Shown here: positions 1-7,582 of the stretch, piece after piece
Position numbering within the stretch: position 1 is the first letter of the stretch
How the letters are laid out: each line of letters begins with the position of its first letter
Made by a program: the position numbers and the translations under genes
Notes under the pieces: model-generated
What the model was told of the DNA's origin: nothing
Seen by the model: the letters and a program-made list of their open reading frames with translations, nothing else
The model's database searches: none
NCBI GenBank assembly: GCA_035390885.1
Contig: DAOOUW010000030.1
Span: 1 to 26,158 of the forward strand
Length of the DNA: 26,158 nt
Reading direction: 5' to 3'
Source: JAOAFT01 sp035390885
GTDB taxonomy: Bacteria; Bacteroidota; Ignavibacteria; UBA10030

Positions 1-195
1 TTCCCCAACATCGAGAAAGAACTCATCTGTTGAAACGCTTCCCGCTTCATATTGTTGCTGCAATTCTAACATTTTCGAGATAACTGTATCTAATTCCTTT
101 ACATTTTGAATTCCTAATGACCTTGGGAAATTCAATACATCTACTTGAACAAGTACATTCCCCAAATCAAAAAGAACTACCTCAATTTGATTCAT
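1..195 (-). CDS. HAD-superfamily hydrolase, YihX-like (N-terminal part, cut by window edge)
   Basis: The first 65 residues of a gene that continues beyond the left edge. The reading frame starts MNQIEVVLFDLGNVLVQVD. The FDLGNVLV motif with the nucleophile Asp at residue 10 is the first HAD motif in the form typical of YihX-like sugar-phosphate phosphatases, which have Asn where many HAD enzymes have the second Asp. A later stretch, QYEAGSVSTDEFF, matches the usual cap-region pattern (E-x-G-x-[IV]-S-x-x-x-F). The start ATG (195-193) overlaps the TGA of the upstream metallophosphoesterase in the sequence ATGA, so the two are probably translationally coupled. HAD motifs 2-4 are not in the window, so the substrate cannot be judged. 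Confidence 0.8.
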   Translation of the reverse strand, partial: MNQIEVVLFDLGNVLVQVDVLNFPRSLGIQNVKELDTVISKMLELQQQYEAGSVSTDEFFLDVGE

Positions 196-842
196 TCGCA
201 CATCTCCACTTTTATTGTTTTGCCTATTTCAATTAGGCTAAAAAAACCATCGGCAACTGCGCCGCAGTTGACAACTGTCGTTTTTCCAATAGTATCAATA
301 CCACGAGCTTCATGAATATGTCCGCAGATATAGAGATCTGGCTCATTTTTTTCGATGAATGATCGTAGAGCTTTGCTGCCGACATGAATACCTGAGCGCG
401 TCTTATCCACTTTTGTACCGAATGGCGGCGTATGAGCTAACACAACTTTCAATGGGAAATCCTGTATCATCTCCCACCCCTTTTGAAGTGTATCTAACAG
501 AGTGTCTTCATCGAGTTCATACGGAGTGCGCAAAATACTTCTTGGCGCAGCTGAGACTCCACAAATACCAAAATCACCAATATGAATTCCAATTCCGTGC
601 AAACCATATCCTTCCTGAATTAACCAAGAGTCAATGGCGCTACTATCCATATTTCCAGTAACAGCGTAAATCTTCGGTGCAATCTTCTGTATTTCGGACA
701 GTTCTCTTTTGACATCGGCAATCGAACCGTGTGTTGTAAAATCGCCAGCTACAAACACGCAATCATATTTCCGTGTTGAATTAAGAATCTTCAACAATTG
801 ATTCTCTGCATTATGGATATCACTTATTGCGAAAATATTCAT
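192..842 (-). CDS. Calcineurin-like metallophosphoesterase (YfcE/Icc-type)
   Basis: A 216-residue cytoplasmic phosphoesterase of the MPP superfamily. Visible metal-binding motifs in order are SDIH (residues 7-10), AGDF (about 33-36), GNMD (in place of GNHD, as often seen in YfcE/MJ0936-like members), AHTPPFG and GHIHEARG near the C terminus. Substrate is unknown; family members hydrolyse phosphodiesters or phosphomonoesters in a Mn/Ni/Fe-dependent way. The start is placed at 842 because AAGGA lies about 7 bases upstream (GAAGGAACGACT-ATG). An in-frame ATG seven codons earlier (863) has no ribosome binding site and precedes the conserved fold. Its stop overlaps the start of the HAD gene, giving a likely two-phosphatase operon. 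Confidence 0.85.
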   Translation of the reverse strand: MNIFAISDIHNAENQLLKILNSTRKYDCVFVAGDFTTHGSIADVKRELSEIQKIAPKIYAVTGNMDSSAIDSWLIQEGYGLHGIGIHIGDFGICGVSAAPRSILRTPYELDEDTLLDTLQKGWEMIQDFPLKVVLAHTPPFGTKVDKTRSGIHVGSKALRSFIEKNEPDLYICGHIHEARGIDTIGKTTVVNCGAVADGFFSLIEIGKTIKVEMCE

Positions 843-975
843 AGTCGTTCCTTCGATTTTCATCTTATAATTATAAAATATCGGAAGAAGTTTGGAGAGA
901 AAAAAATTACTGCATAATTAATTTACATATTAAAAAGCAGCATTCCCCACTGTAAAATAATTGTTGTCTACCCTA

Positions 976-1010
976 TAACACTGCAAAAGTGTTAAATCGA
1001 AAGAGATTTA
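976..1010 (-). terminator. Pair of overlapping small stem-loops after the 61-aa membrane gene
   Basis: TAACACT (976-982) and AGTGTTA (988-994) form a perfect 7-bp stem with a 5-base loop. TAAATC (993-998) and GATTTA (1005-1010) form a second 6-bp stem. They lie just downstream of the small minus-strand gene ending at 1024. No T-run follows on either strand, so a classical intrinsic terminator is not supported. The position suggests 3'-end formation or mRNA stability. Confidence 0.3.
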
Positions 1011-1023
1011 ATTACACAATTAT

Positions 1024-1209
1024 CTATTGAACACGGAGGATCAACAAATAAATCCCCATCGCCAACCATGTTAAGAGAGCGATTGTAAACGGATTACGAA
1101 TGACATTAAGAAATGACTTCCTTTGAGCAGTATTACGCTCATCATCAGCGCCCTGGTCATTTACAGAAGGATAGCTTCCATCTTGATCGAAAAATAATTT
1201 ATCCATCAT
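1024..1209 (-). CDS. Small single-span membrane protein, unknown function
   Basis: A 61-residue (or 60, from the second Met) protein. It has an acidic, hydrophilic N-terminal half, a short basic patch (RNTAQRKSF), and one hydrophobic segment at about residues 39-58 ending almost at the C terminus, so it looks like a tail-anchored or single-span inner membrane protein. The sequence GGGGTGAG stands just before the double ATG and serves as a ribosome binding site, with better spacing for the second ATG. I do not recognise a family. An overlapping plus-strand frame of the same length has no ribosome binding site, which favours this strand. Confidence 0.55.
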   Translation of the reverse strand: MMDKLFFDQDGSYPSVNDQGADDERNTAQRKSFLNVIRNPFTIALLTWLAMGIYLLILRVQ

Positions 1210-1678
1210 ATCTCACCCCGTTTTTTATATTCCTTTTTCTTTTAATAAAAGAAATATCATCCAAAATGAAAGTGATAGTAATCACCAAATTGCTTTAATG
1301 ACGATTAACGACGATGAAAGCTTCAACATCGCCGCAAATTATGGTAATGTCATCTATTGAATTGAAAATCCATAACGCAGGTGGAATACTTTTCATGCAG
1401 ATATCAATAAAAAATACGTATGTTTTGATTGACGAATAAATTCCTAAAAAATTTTTCTGCTTTCGATGCTTAATCCAAGTCTTTAATAATTCTTAGTCTT
1501 AATCTTATAAAATTTTTTTCAAGAACAATGATCGCTATTTGATAGTGAACAACAAAAAATCCAACTGAGCTGAATCCGATCAACATAATAAATTTTAGAA
1601 GAGATGACGGATATTATTGCATTCATAACAAATAAGTGTAATTTATACGACAAATTACATTTAATGAGGAGAATTGAT
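1210..1678. other. Intergenic region, 469 bp, no gene seen
   Basis: The leader between the divergently transcribed small membrane gene and the DUF362 gene. It is strongly AT-rich. The only structure I can support is the inverted repeat at 1637-1659. No convincing sigma-70 hexamer pair, tRNA or short coding frame with a ribosome binding site was found. An open frame reaching upstream to 1604 lacks a ribosome binding site at its first ATG. Confidence 0.5.
1637..1659. promoter_or_regulatory. 8-bp inverted repeat in the DUF362 leader, possible operator
   Basis: TGTAATTT (1637-1644) and AAATTACA (1652-1659) are perfect inverted arms separated by 7 bases. They end 8 bases before the AGGAG ribosome binding site of the DUF362 gene. 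The symmetry and position suggest a dimeric repressor site or a leader hairpin that controls translation. The binding protein is unknown. Confidence 0.4.
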
Positions 1679-3076
1679 ATGGAACAAAATGGAAGTAACA
1701 CAATTATTCACACCTTGGATCGTCGGGAATTTCTTCGTCAGGCATCTGCAGCAACCGCAGGGATTCTTCTTTCTTCTCTCCTTCCAAAGTCGCTCTTTGC
1801 CAACATGGGTGGTTCAACAGATATACTCACAAAAGTCGGAATAGCAGAAGCAACAACGTACGATAATGCTCTATTGAAACAAAAAATTCAATCCCTTTTA
1901 GAATCAATTGGAGGAATTAGCGACATTGTAAAAACAAGCGATAAAGTTGCCCTCAAAATCAATCTTACAGGAGGTTCCTCATACGCAAATAATTCTAAAT
2001 TGAATGGAAAATCTTTGACAGAAACTGTCTGGACGCACCCAGAAGTTGTACGCGCTGTTGCGGAACTTCTTATTGATTATGGAGTATCCGCTAATAACAT
2101 TTATATTGTCGAAGCTCTTTGGGACGATAATTCTTTTAACAATTTTGGCTTTGCAACTGTAAAAAATGATTTAGGCTTGCAAATGATTAACCTAAACAAC
2201 AAAGCTCCATACAGCAGTTATGTAACAGTGCCGGTCAGTAATGGCTATTACTATAGTTCATTTCAGCTCAATCAGATTTTACAGGAAGTTGATGTCTACA
2301 TTTCGATTCCCAAAATGAAACAACATGTTAGTGCGGGTATTACGCACTCGCTTAAAAATCAAATCGGAATTACTCCATTAAGTCTGCATACAACACAACA
2401 AGTATCATACAGACGTGAGAAACTCCATACAGAAGGTGGACAGGAAATACATCATTTACCTAATTCAATAACTGATCTCTGTCTTGCTCGGCCAGTACAT
2501 CTTGCTATCATTGATGGGATTAAAAATTCACGCGGCGGAGAGGGCGCTTGGGCATCTACCTTCACACCATATGAAAATCATGCTCTAGTAGTAGCAAAAG
2601 ACCCTGTTGCTGCAGATAGCATTGCGGCATTTCTTATGGGAGACGATCCTGAACATGAAGAAGTTAAAAGGCCTGATAACGTAATGTGTAAGAACCATCT
2701 TTATCTCCTTAATCAAAAAGGGATAGGTACAAATCATTTAAATGAAATTGAGACTGTTGGAGATGGAGCATATCTCGTCTCAGTCCAAAAGGAACAACGT
2801 GCACAAGCGCCGCAAGATTTTGCACTCCAACAAAATTATCCGAATCCTTTTAATTCGGAAACTCTTATTTCATTTTCACTTTCATCTTCTTCTCATGTTT
2901 CAATCATCATTTACGACGTGAGAGGTAAAAAAGTCGCTACACTTGTAAATGAAGTTGTACCGAACGGACAACATCAGGTACGCTGGAAAGCAAATGGGCT
3001 ATCGAGCGGAGTTTATATTTGTACAATGAGAGCTAATGGAAATTCAGTTGCTCGGAAAATGGTTTACCAAAAATAG
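1679..3076 (+). CDS. DUF362 protein with Tat-type leader and T9SS sorting domain
   Basis: A 465-residue exported protein. The leader has a twin-arginine motif, DRREFLR (Arg15-Arg16), then a hydrophobic stretch and KSLFA near residue 41. The central part (about 55-350) is a DUF362 domain: KVALKINLTGG, WTHPEVVRAVAELL, and ISIPKMKQHVSAGITHSLKNQIG are typical. Some DUF362 proteins carry a ferredoxin domain; none is seen here. Residues about 381-465 are a type A T9SS C-terminal sorting domain (NYPNPFN at 386-392, then ISFSLSSSSHVSI, YDVRGKKV and LSSGVYICTM). The start at 1679 follows AGGAG (1667-1671) with 7-base spacing; an upstream in-frame ATG at 1604 would bury the leader. Expected location: cell surface or secreted. 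DUF362 function is not established. It is transcribed alone. Confidence 0.85.
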   Translation: MEQNGSNTIIHTLDRREFLRQASAATAGILLSSLLPKSLFANMGGSTDILTKVGIAEATTYDNALLKQKIQSLLESIGGISDIVKTSDKVALKINLTGGSSYANNSKLNGKSLTETVWTHPEVVRAVAELLIDYGVSANNIYIVEALWDDNSFNNFGFATVKNDLGLQMINLNNKAPYSSYVTVPVSNGYYYSSFQLNQILQEVDVYISIPKMKQHVSAGITHSLKNQIGITPLSLHTTQQVSYRREKLHTEGGQEIHHLPNSITDLCLARPVHLAIIDGIKNSRGGEGAWASTFTPYENHALVVAKDPVAADSIAAFLMGDDPEHEEVKRPDNVMCKNHLYLLNQKGIGTNHLNEIETVGDGAYLVSVQKEQRAQAPQDFALQQNYPNPFNSETLISFSLSSSSHVSIIIYDVRGKKVATLVNEVVPNGQHQVRWKANGLSSGVYICTMRANGNSVARKMVYQK

Positions 3077-3112
3077 GATTGAATACTTTATAACAATTGA
3101 GATGAAAGTCGA

Positions 3113-3324
3113 ATTTAACCTAACTTATGTATTAGAAACTTGCAAAGACCGTTGCCTCGATACGCCTTTCGTCTACTCGGCAACCGATTCCCTGACGATG
3201 ACTGAGTAGGGTGATTGTTCGTATCGAAGCCACCATATGGGTTCTTTCTTCTTTCGCTAATTTTATTATTTTACTTTATCAAAGACTTCTAAGATTCCCG
3301 TTTATAGCATAATCTGGGTTGAAT
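3113..3324. repeat. Dispersed palindromic repeat, copy 1, with terminal-repeat-like ends
   Basis: The core at 3151-3232 matches the other three copies: GTTGCCTCGATACGCC, CTACTCGGCAACCGATT, ACTGAGTAG, and CGTATCGAAGCCACC. TCGATACG (3157-3164) and CGTATCGA (3220-3227) form an outer stem; CTACTC and GAGTAG form an inner one. The left flank (3113-3139, ATTTAACCTAACTTATG then TATTAGAAAC) and the right flank (3300-3324, GTTTATAGCATAATCTGGG then TTGAAT) are inverted relatives of each other. The copy fills most of the 335-bp gap between the DUF362 gene and nikR. Confidence 0.75.
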
Positions 3325-3411
3325 CAATCTATAGTTCCGAAAAATCATATTCTCATTTTTCAACTTATAATTAAAATGTTGTATATTTTGCTTTGAGAAA
3401 GGGAATAACAT

Positions 3412-3846
3412 ATGGAAAAGTTAGTTCGATTCGGTATTTCAATGGAGCAAAATTTACTACAGGAATTCGATCGCTTAATCGAAGAGAAAGGATATACGAA
3501 TCGTTCAGAAGCGATTCGCGATATCGTTCGAGATAAACTAATCGAGGAGAATGTGCAAGATCCGTCCGCCTATGTTTTTGGAGCATTAGTTTTTCTCTAT
3601 GATCACCATAAACGCGAACTCGAAAAATCTCTTTCCAATATTCAACATGAATATTATGATTACATTGTTTGTACTTCCCATGTTCATGTGGATCATGACC
3701 ATTGCTTCGAAGTCATTCTTCTTAAAGGCACAGCAAAACAAATCAACTTGCTTGCCGATACAATCCTGAGTCAAAAAGGAGTTATACACGGGAAGTTGAC
3801 GATCACATCGGTTCTTCCCATTTCACATAGGCACATCGGTGAATAA
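3412..3846 (+). CDS. nikR: Nickel-responsive transcriptional regulator NikR
   Basis: A 144-residue ribbon-helix-helix repressor with a C-terminal ACT-like metal-sensing domain. The N-terminal DNA-binding region (about 1-46) contains MEKLVRFGISM and TNRSEAIRDIVRDKL. The high-affinity Ni(II) ligands can be placed by spacing against E. coli NikR His76/His87/His89/Cys95: here His79, His90, His92 and Cys98, all present. In the family, Ni binding promotes DNA binding and represses nickel uptake genes. No nickel transporter or Ni-enzyme gene is nearby and no GTATGA-N16-TCATAC operator was seen, so targets must lie elsewhere. A weak ribosome binding site, AAAGGGA, precedes the ATG. Confidence 0.93.
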   Translation: MEKLVRFGISMEQNLLQEFDRLIEEKGYTNRSEAIRDIVRDKLIEENVQDPSAYVFGALVFLYDHHKRELEKSLSNIQHEYYDYIVCTSHVHVDHDHCFEVILLKGTAKQINLLADTILSQKGVIHGKLTITSVLPISHRHIGE

Positions 3847-3986
3847 CACTATTACAATCGATCCATAGGAAGGACTATTTCATCGAAAACTTGAATTGAT
3901 TTTTCAAACGAATCTACCTATTATCACTCAGGAATATTATGTAACTTCATGATATGACTAACGTTGAAATAACTGGGGAAGCAACC

Positions 3987-5102
3987 ATGCTCGGTACGGA
4001 GAATAACAAGATTCACGTTTTAATTGCAGACAACGAAGATTCCCTGCGCAAGACTGTTTCTGCGTGGCTCGCTGACGAGGGATTCGTCGTTGATGATGTT
4101 TCCAACGGAACCGATGCAATTTCAAAAATTCAAGAAAAAGAGTACGATATTGCAATTCTCGATATTAAGATGCCAGGAGCAAATGGTTTAGAAGTGCTAC
4201 GATATATAAAGAAGAATTCATTCCAAACAGAAGTTGTAATGATGACAGGAATGACAGATATCAGCATGGCTGTGGAAGCGATGAAGCTTGGAGCAAAAGA
4301 ATATCTCACCAAACCAGTCAATATGGAACAGCTTGTGCCACAACTTCGATCCCTGATACGAAAACGGGACGCTGAGGAACGCATCCGAACATTACAAATG
4401 GAACACTCTGCTCGCCTGCTCTACGATCTTCATAATCCAATTGTTGGACTTCGGCAGAGCATTGGCTACTTACTCAAGGAAATGGCTGGACCACTAACTG
4501 ATCATCAAAAAGAATTACTTGGATATATGTCAACATCCATCGATAAAGTCATTGCTCTTCTCAACGATATGATGGATTTGAAGAAATTGGAAGGTGGACG
4601 CGTACGACTGAATAAAGGAATTGGCAGTTTACCGGTAACGGTGCAGACTGTTTGTAATGAATATAATGTCCCGATGAATTCAAAAAAAATCACTTTCGAT
4701 TTTTCAGCCGAGCCTGAACTCCCCGCTATCGAATATGATGCAGAAAAAATTTCCCAAGTACTTCACACACTTATGAGCAATGCTGTCGCTCACACTCAAG
4801 AACAAGGAGCAATTGTAGTTCAAATTCGAAAAGTTGCGATCGTACTCGAGGAAGGACAAAAGCCCATTGATCACATCCTTGTCTCTATCTTCAATACCGG
4901 AGCAGGAATTCCAAAAGAAGAATTGCCTCTCATATTCGATAGATATCGAGATATTATTGCGGGAAAATCGAATACATCAAAAAAATCAGGTTTAGGGTTA
5001 ATCATCGCTCAACGTATCGTTGAAGCGCATAACGGGAAAATATGGGTTGAATCGGAGACAGGAAAAAGTGTTACTTTTTTCTTCACTCTTCCCATCCGTT
5101 AA
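3987..5102 (+). CDS. Receiver - degenerate histidine kinase hybrid (phospho-acceptor His replaced by Tyr)
   Basis: A 371-residue cytoplasmic signalling protein with an N-terminal receiver (about 9-125): acid cluster near residues 15-18, phospho-acceptor Asp59 in ILDIKMP, Thr87 and Lys109 (LTKPV). A HisKA-like helical pair (about 135-205) and an HATPase domain (about 225-371) follow. The H-box reads LLYDLHNPIVGL; aligned to the usual HDLKNPL or HELRTPL form, the phospho-acceptor His is Tyr146. The G1 box is NTGAGI instead of DTGxGI, while the N-box (LMSNAVAHT) and GLGL are kept. It may therefore be a pseudokinase or an ATP-binding scaffold. The start at 3987 is chosen because GGGGAAG precedes it; an earlier ATG at 3954 has none. 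The next gene, an NtrC-type regulator, begins 27 bases after its stop. Confidence 0.85.
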   Translation: MLGTENNKIHVLIADNEDSLRKTVSAWLADEGFVVDDVSNGTDAISKIQEKEYDIAILDIKMPGANGLEVLRYIKKNSFQTEVVMMTGMTDISMAVEAMKLGAKEYLTKPVNMEQLVPQLRSLIRKRDAEERIRTLQMEHSARLLYDLHNPIVGLRQSIGYLLKEMAGPLTDHQKELLGYMSTSIDKVIALLNDMMDLKKLEGGRVRLNKGIGSLPVTVQTVCNEYNVPMNSKKITFDFSAEPELPAIEYDAEKISQVLHTLMSNAVAHTQEQGAIVVQIRKVAIVLEEGQKPIDHILVSIFNTGAGIPKEELPLIFDRYRDIIAGKSNTSKKSGLGLIIAQRIVEAHNGKIWVESETGKSVTFFFTLPIR

Positions 5103-5129
5103 ACATTTTTATTACGAGGTAAATATTCT

Positions 5130-6503
5130 ATGGCAAATAATGTGACAATCCTTGTCGTCGATGATGAAGCGCCGTTCCTTCAAGTTGCACAAGCATTATT
5201 AGAAAGCGAAAATTATACCGTTGAAACAGCAGCCGATGGGGTCGCTGCAATCAATATTCTTCAACAAAAGTCTTTCGATGTTGTTCTGCTCGACATTAAG
5301 CTACCGCGTGTTGACGGTATCGAGGTTCTCAAATTTATTCACGAGCATTATCTCAATACACAGGTCATTATGCTCACTGGTGTACACGATATAAAAACTG
5401 CAGTTGAATGCATGAATCTTGGGGCATTTAATTATGTAACAAAACCATATTCTGCAGATGAACTCCTCCATACAATTGACCGAGCGCTCGAACGAAAAAG
5501 ATTAAACATCGAAAATAAAGTTCTGAAATCTGAGCTTGCACGACATACCTACGCCGATAAAATTATCGGCGAAAGCAAAGCAATGCTCGAGTTATTGAAT
5601 ATTGCCGCAAAAGTCGCTCCTACTGACTCACCGGTACTCATTCAAGGAGCAAGCGGAACTGGAAAGGAACTCATCGCAAACTTTGTCCATAAAAACAGTC
5701 TCAGGAAAGATAAGCAATTCGTAACGCTCAATTGTGCATCGATTCCTGAAAATCTCATCGAGAGCGAACTCTTTGGACATGAGAAAGGCGCTTTTACCGA
5801 TGCATATCAGATGAAACAGGGGCTTGTCGAAATTGCAGATGGCGGAACGCTCTTCCTCGATGAGATTGGGGAAATCAATCTGATGCTTCAACCAAAGCTC
5901 TTAAGATTTCTACAAACAGGCGAATACCGGCGTGTAGGCGGAAATAAAAATCTTCGCTCTGATGTTCGGGTAATATCGGCAACGAATAAAAAACTCATCG
6001 ATGAAGTTGCTGTTGGACGTTTTCGCGAAGATCTTATGTATCGAATTAACGTTATCACATTGAACATTCCATCGTTAAGTGAACGGAAAGAAGATATTCC
6101 ACTCTTAGTCGACTATTTTCTAAAGAACCGAATTCGACCTCGCGGTTTGAAAATGATAGAACCAAAAGCTCTTGAACTTTTAATGAAGTACGATTGGCCC
6201 GGAAATGTACGGGAACTGGAAAATGTAATCGAACGTGCAAGCATCCTTTGCAAAGATAATCTTATCAGAGTTGAAGATATTTCACTCCCTATTGGACAAA
6301 GAACTATTTTGCAGAAAGAAACTATAGCAAGCTCTGGAATCCAAATCGGTTCAGCAGTACCAATGCGTGAAATTGAAAAAGCTCATATCTCTGGCGTATT
6401 GAATTCCGTTGGATGGAATAAAAACACAGCATCACAAATTCTCGGCATTAGTTTGAAAACACTTTACACAAAGATTCAACAATACAACCTCACAAAACCT
6501 TAA
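5130..6503 (+). CDS. NtrC-family sigma-54-dependent response regulator
   Basis: A 457-residue regulator in three parts. The receiver (about 5-120) has VVDDE at 9-13 and Asp55 as phospho-acceptor. The AAA+ sigma-54 interaction domain (about 140-375) has Walker A GASGTGKE at 173-180, Walker B GGTLFLDEIGE and the arginine-rich ENVIERA region. The C-terminal Fis-type helix-turn-helix (about 415-457) reads VGWNKNTASQILGIS. The sigma-54 contact loop is GAFTDA (220-225) rather than the canonical GAFTGA. It is presumably activated by phosphorylation and drives sigma-54 promoters; I found no clear -24/-12 element in the window's intergenic regions, so its targets are unknown. It directly follows the degenerate kinase and precedes sixA. 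Confidence 0.93.
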   Translation: MANNVTILVVDDEAPFLQVAQALLESENYTVETAADGVAAINILQQKSFDVVLLDIKLPRVDGIEVLKFIHEHYLNTQVIMLTGVHDIKTAVECMNLGAFNYVTKPYSADELLHTIDRALERKRLNIENKVLKSELARHTYADKIIGESKAMLELLNIAAKVAPTDSPVLIQGASGTGKELIANFVHKNSLRKDKQFVTLNCASIPENLIESELFGHEKGAFTDAYQMKQGLVEIADGGTLFLDEIGEINLMLQPKLLRFLQTGEYRRVGGNKNLRSDVRVISATNKKLIDEVAVGRFREDLMYRINVITLNIPSLSERKEDIPLLVDYFLKNRIRPRGLKMIEPKALELLMKYDWPGNVRELENVIERASILCKDNLIRVEDISLPIGQRTILQKETIASSGIQIGSAVPMREIEKAHISGVLNSVGWNKNTASQILGISLKTLYTKIQQYNLTKP

Positions 6504-6518
6504 CTTATTTTATTATCT

Positions 6519-7004
6519 ATGCTTTGTTATTTTGTAAGACATGGTGAAGCCGAACAAAATCAAACAATGCACGACAGTGAACGCGCTCTAACCGCTCACG
6601 GTCTTCATCAGGCAACAACGGCTGGACAATTCCTTAAAATGCTTCAGAAAAAACCCGAGCTCATTATCAGCAGTACGCTCTATCGCGCTCAACAAACGGC
6701 GCAAGAGATTGCGCTCCTTTTACATGTTCCAATTGAACCAACCGATTATCTTCTCAACGAAGTTGATCACAATCAGTTTATTCGATTCCTCAATTCAAAA
6801 GAACATTCATGCGTTGTTCTCGTTGGGCATCAACCTTCATTATCAGAAATAATTTTGCATCTCACAACAAATTCGATGCAAGGCGCTATCGAAATAAAAC
6901 CCTGCACAATAGCTGCTGTTGAAATTCCTAAACCCATTATACCGGGGAAAGGGAAGCTCGCCTTCCTCATCCCGCAAAACATCATAGAGCAATTTATAAG
7001 TTAA
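6519..7004 (+). CDS. sixA: SixA-type phosphohistidine phosphatase
   Basis: A 161-residue member of the histidine phosphatase (phosphoglycerate mutase-like) superfamily. The catalytic RHGEAE has Arg7 and nucleophile His8; STLYRAQQTA supplies the second Arg; VLVGHQPSLSE supplies the second His (His104). The short length and RHGEAE form are those of SixA, which in E. coli removes phosphate from the HPt domain of ArcB. It starts 15 bases after the NtrC-type gene and has no clear ribosome binding site, suggesting coupling. Its place in a two-component cluster supports action on phosphohistidine signalling proteins. No HPt protein is encoded here, so the substrate is open. Confidence 0.88.
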   Translation: MLCYFVRHGEAEQNQTMHDSERALTAHGLHQATTAGQFLKMLQKKPELIISSTLYRAQQTAQEIALLLHVPIEPTDYLLNEVDHNQFIRFLNSKEHSCVVLVGHQPSLSEIILHLTTNSMQGAIEIKPCTIAAVEIPKPIIPGKGKLAFLIPQNIIEQFIS

Positions 7005-7020
7005 TGACAAGGAGATTCCT

Positions 7021-7506
7021 ATGGAAATAAAAATTGTTACAATTCAAAAGCCGGAGACGGTCAATGTGATTCTAGGACAATCGCATTTCATCAAAACAGT
7101 AGAAGATTTGCATGAAGCGATTGTACAAACAAATCCGAACATTAAATTCGGCATTGGATTCTGTGAGTCTTCGGGCGCCGCTCTCGTTCGCTGGACAGGC
7201 AATGATCCAACAATGATCGAACTTGCTCAGAAAAACGCCCTCGCCTTATCGTGCGGGCATTCATTCCTTATTTTTCTTGATCAAGGATTTCCAATCAATA
7301 TTCTTAATACAATTAAAAATGTTCCTGAAGTGTGCCAAATTTTTTGCGCCACGGCGAATTCTCTTCAGGTAATTGTTGCAGAAACCGAACAAGGCAATGG
7401 AATTCTCGGCGTCATCGATGGAGTTCGTACAAAAGGGATTGAAGAAGATAAAGATATTGCATGGCGAAAAGAATTCCTCCGAAAAATTGGATATAAACTC
7501 GGATAA
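7021..7506 (+). CDS. DUF355 / 'adenosine-specific kinase' family protein
   Basis: A 161-residue protein matching the PF04008 (DUF355, COG1839) family along its whole length. Recognisable blocks are GIGFCESSGAALVRW, GNDPTMIELA, GHSFLIFLDQGFPINILN, IKNVPEVCQIFCATAN, VIVAETEQGNGILGVIDG and the C-terminal DIAWRKEFLRKIGY. The family is named for a Pyrobaculum protein annotated as adenosine-specific kinase; the biochemical role in bacteria is poorly established. It is common in archaea and thermophiles. A strong ribosome binding site (AAGGAG) precedes the ATG, 16 bases after the sixA stop. The motif conservation suggests a functional gene. Confidence 0.85.
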   Translation: MEIKIVTIQKPETVNVILGQSHFIKTVEDLHEAIVQTNPNIKFGIGFCESSGAALVRWTGNDPTMIELAQKNALALSCGHSFLIFLDQGFPINILNTIKNVPEVCQIFCATANSLQVIVAETEQGNGILGVIDGVRTKGIEEDKDIAWRKEFLRKIGYKLG

Positions 7507-7582
7507 AGATTTTAAAAGAGAGCGCTCGCAATTCCGTGAACGCTAATCCAAATTTTTATTTTTGAAAGGATTGCAGACTGCT

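Noticed and set aside
1113..1298. Plus-strand 61-codon frame overlapping the small membrane gene
   Set aside because: It has no ribosome binding site, and the opposite frame has a GGGGTGAG site and a sensible transmembrane protein.
1604..1678. Upstream extension of the DUF362 gene
   Set aside because: It has no ribosome binding site at 1604. The AGGAG site and the Tat-type leader fix the start at 1679.
3330..3411. NikR operator upstream of nikR
   Set aside because: No GTATGA-N16-TCATAC-like palindrome is present; only AT-rich sequence with a TATATTTTG stretch.
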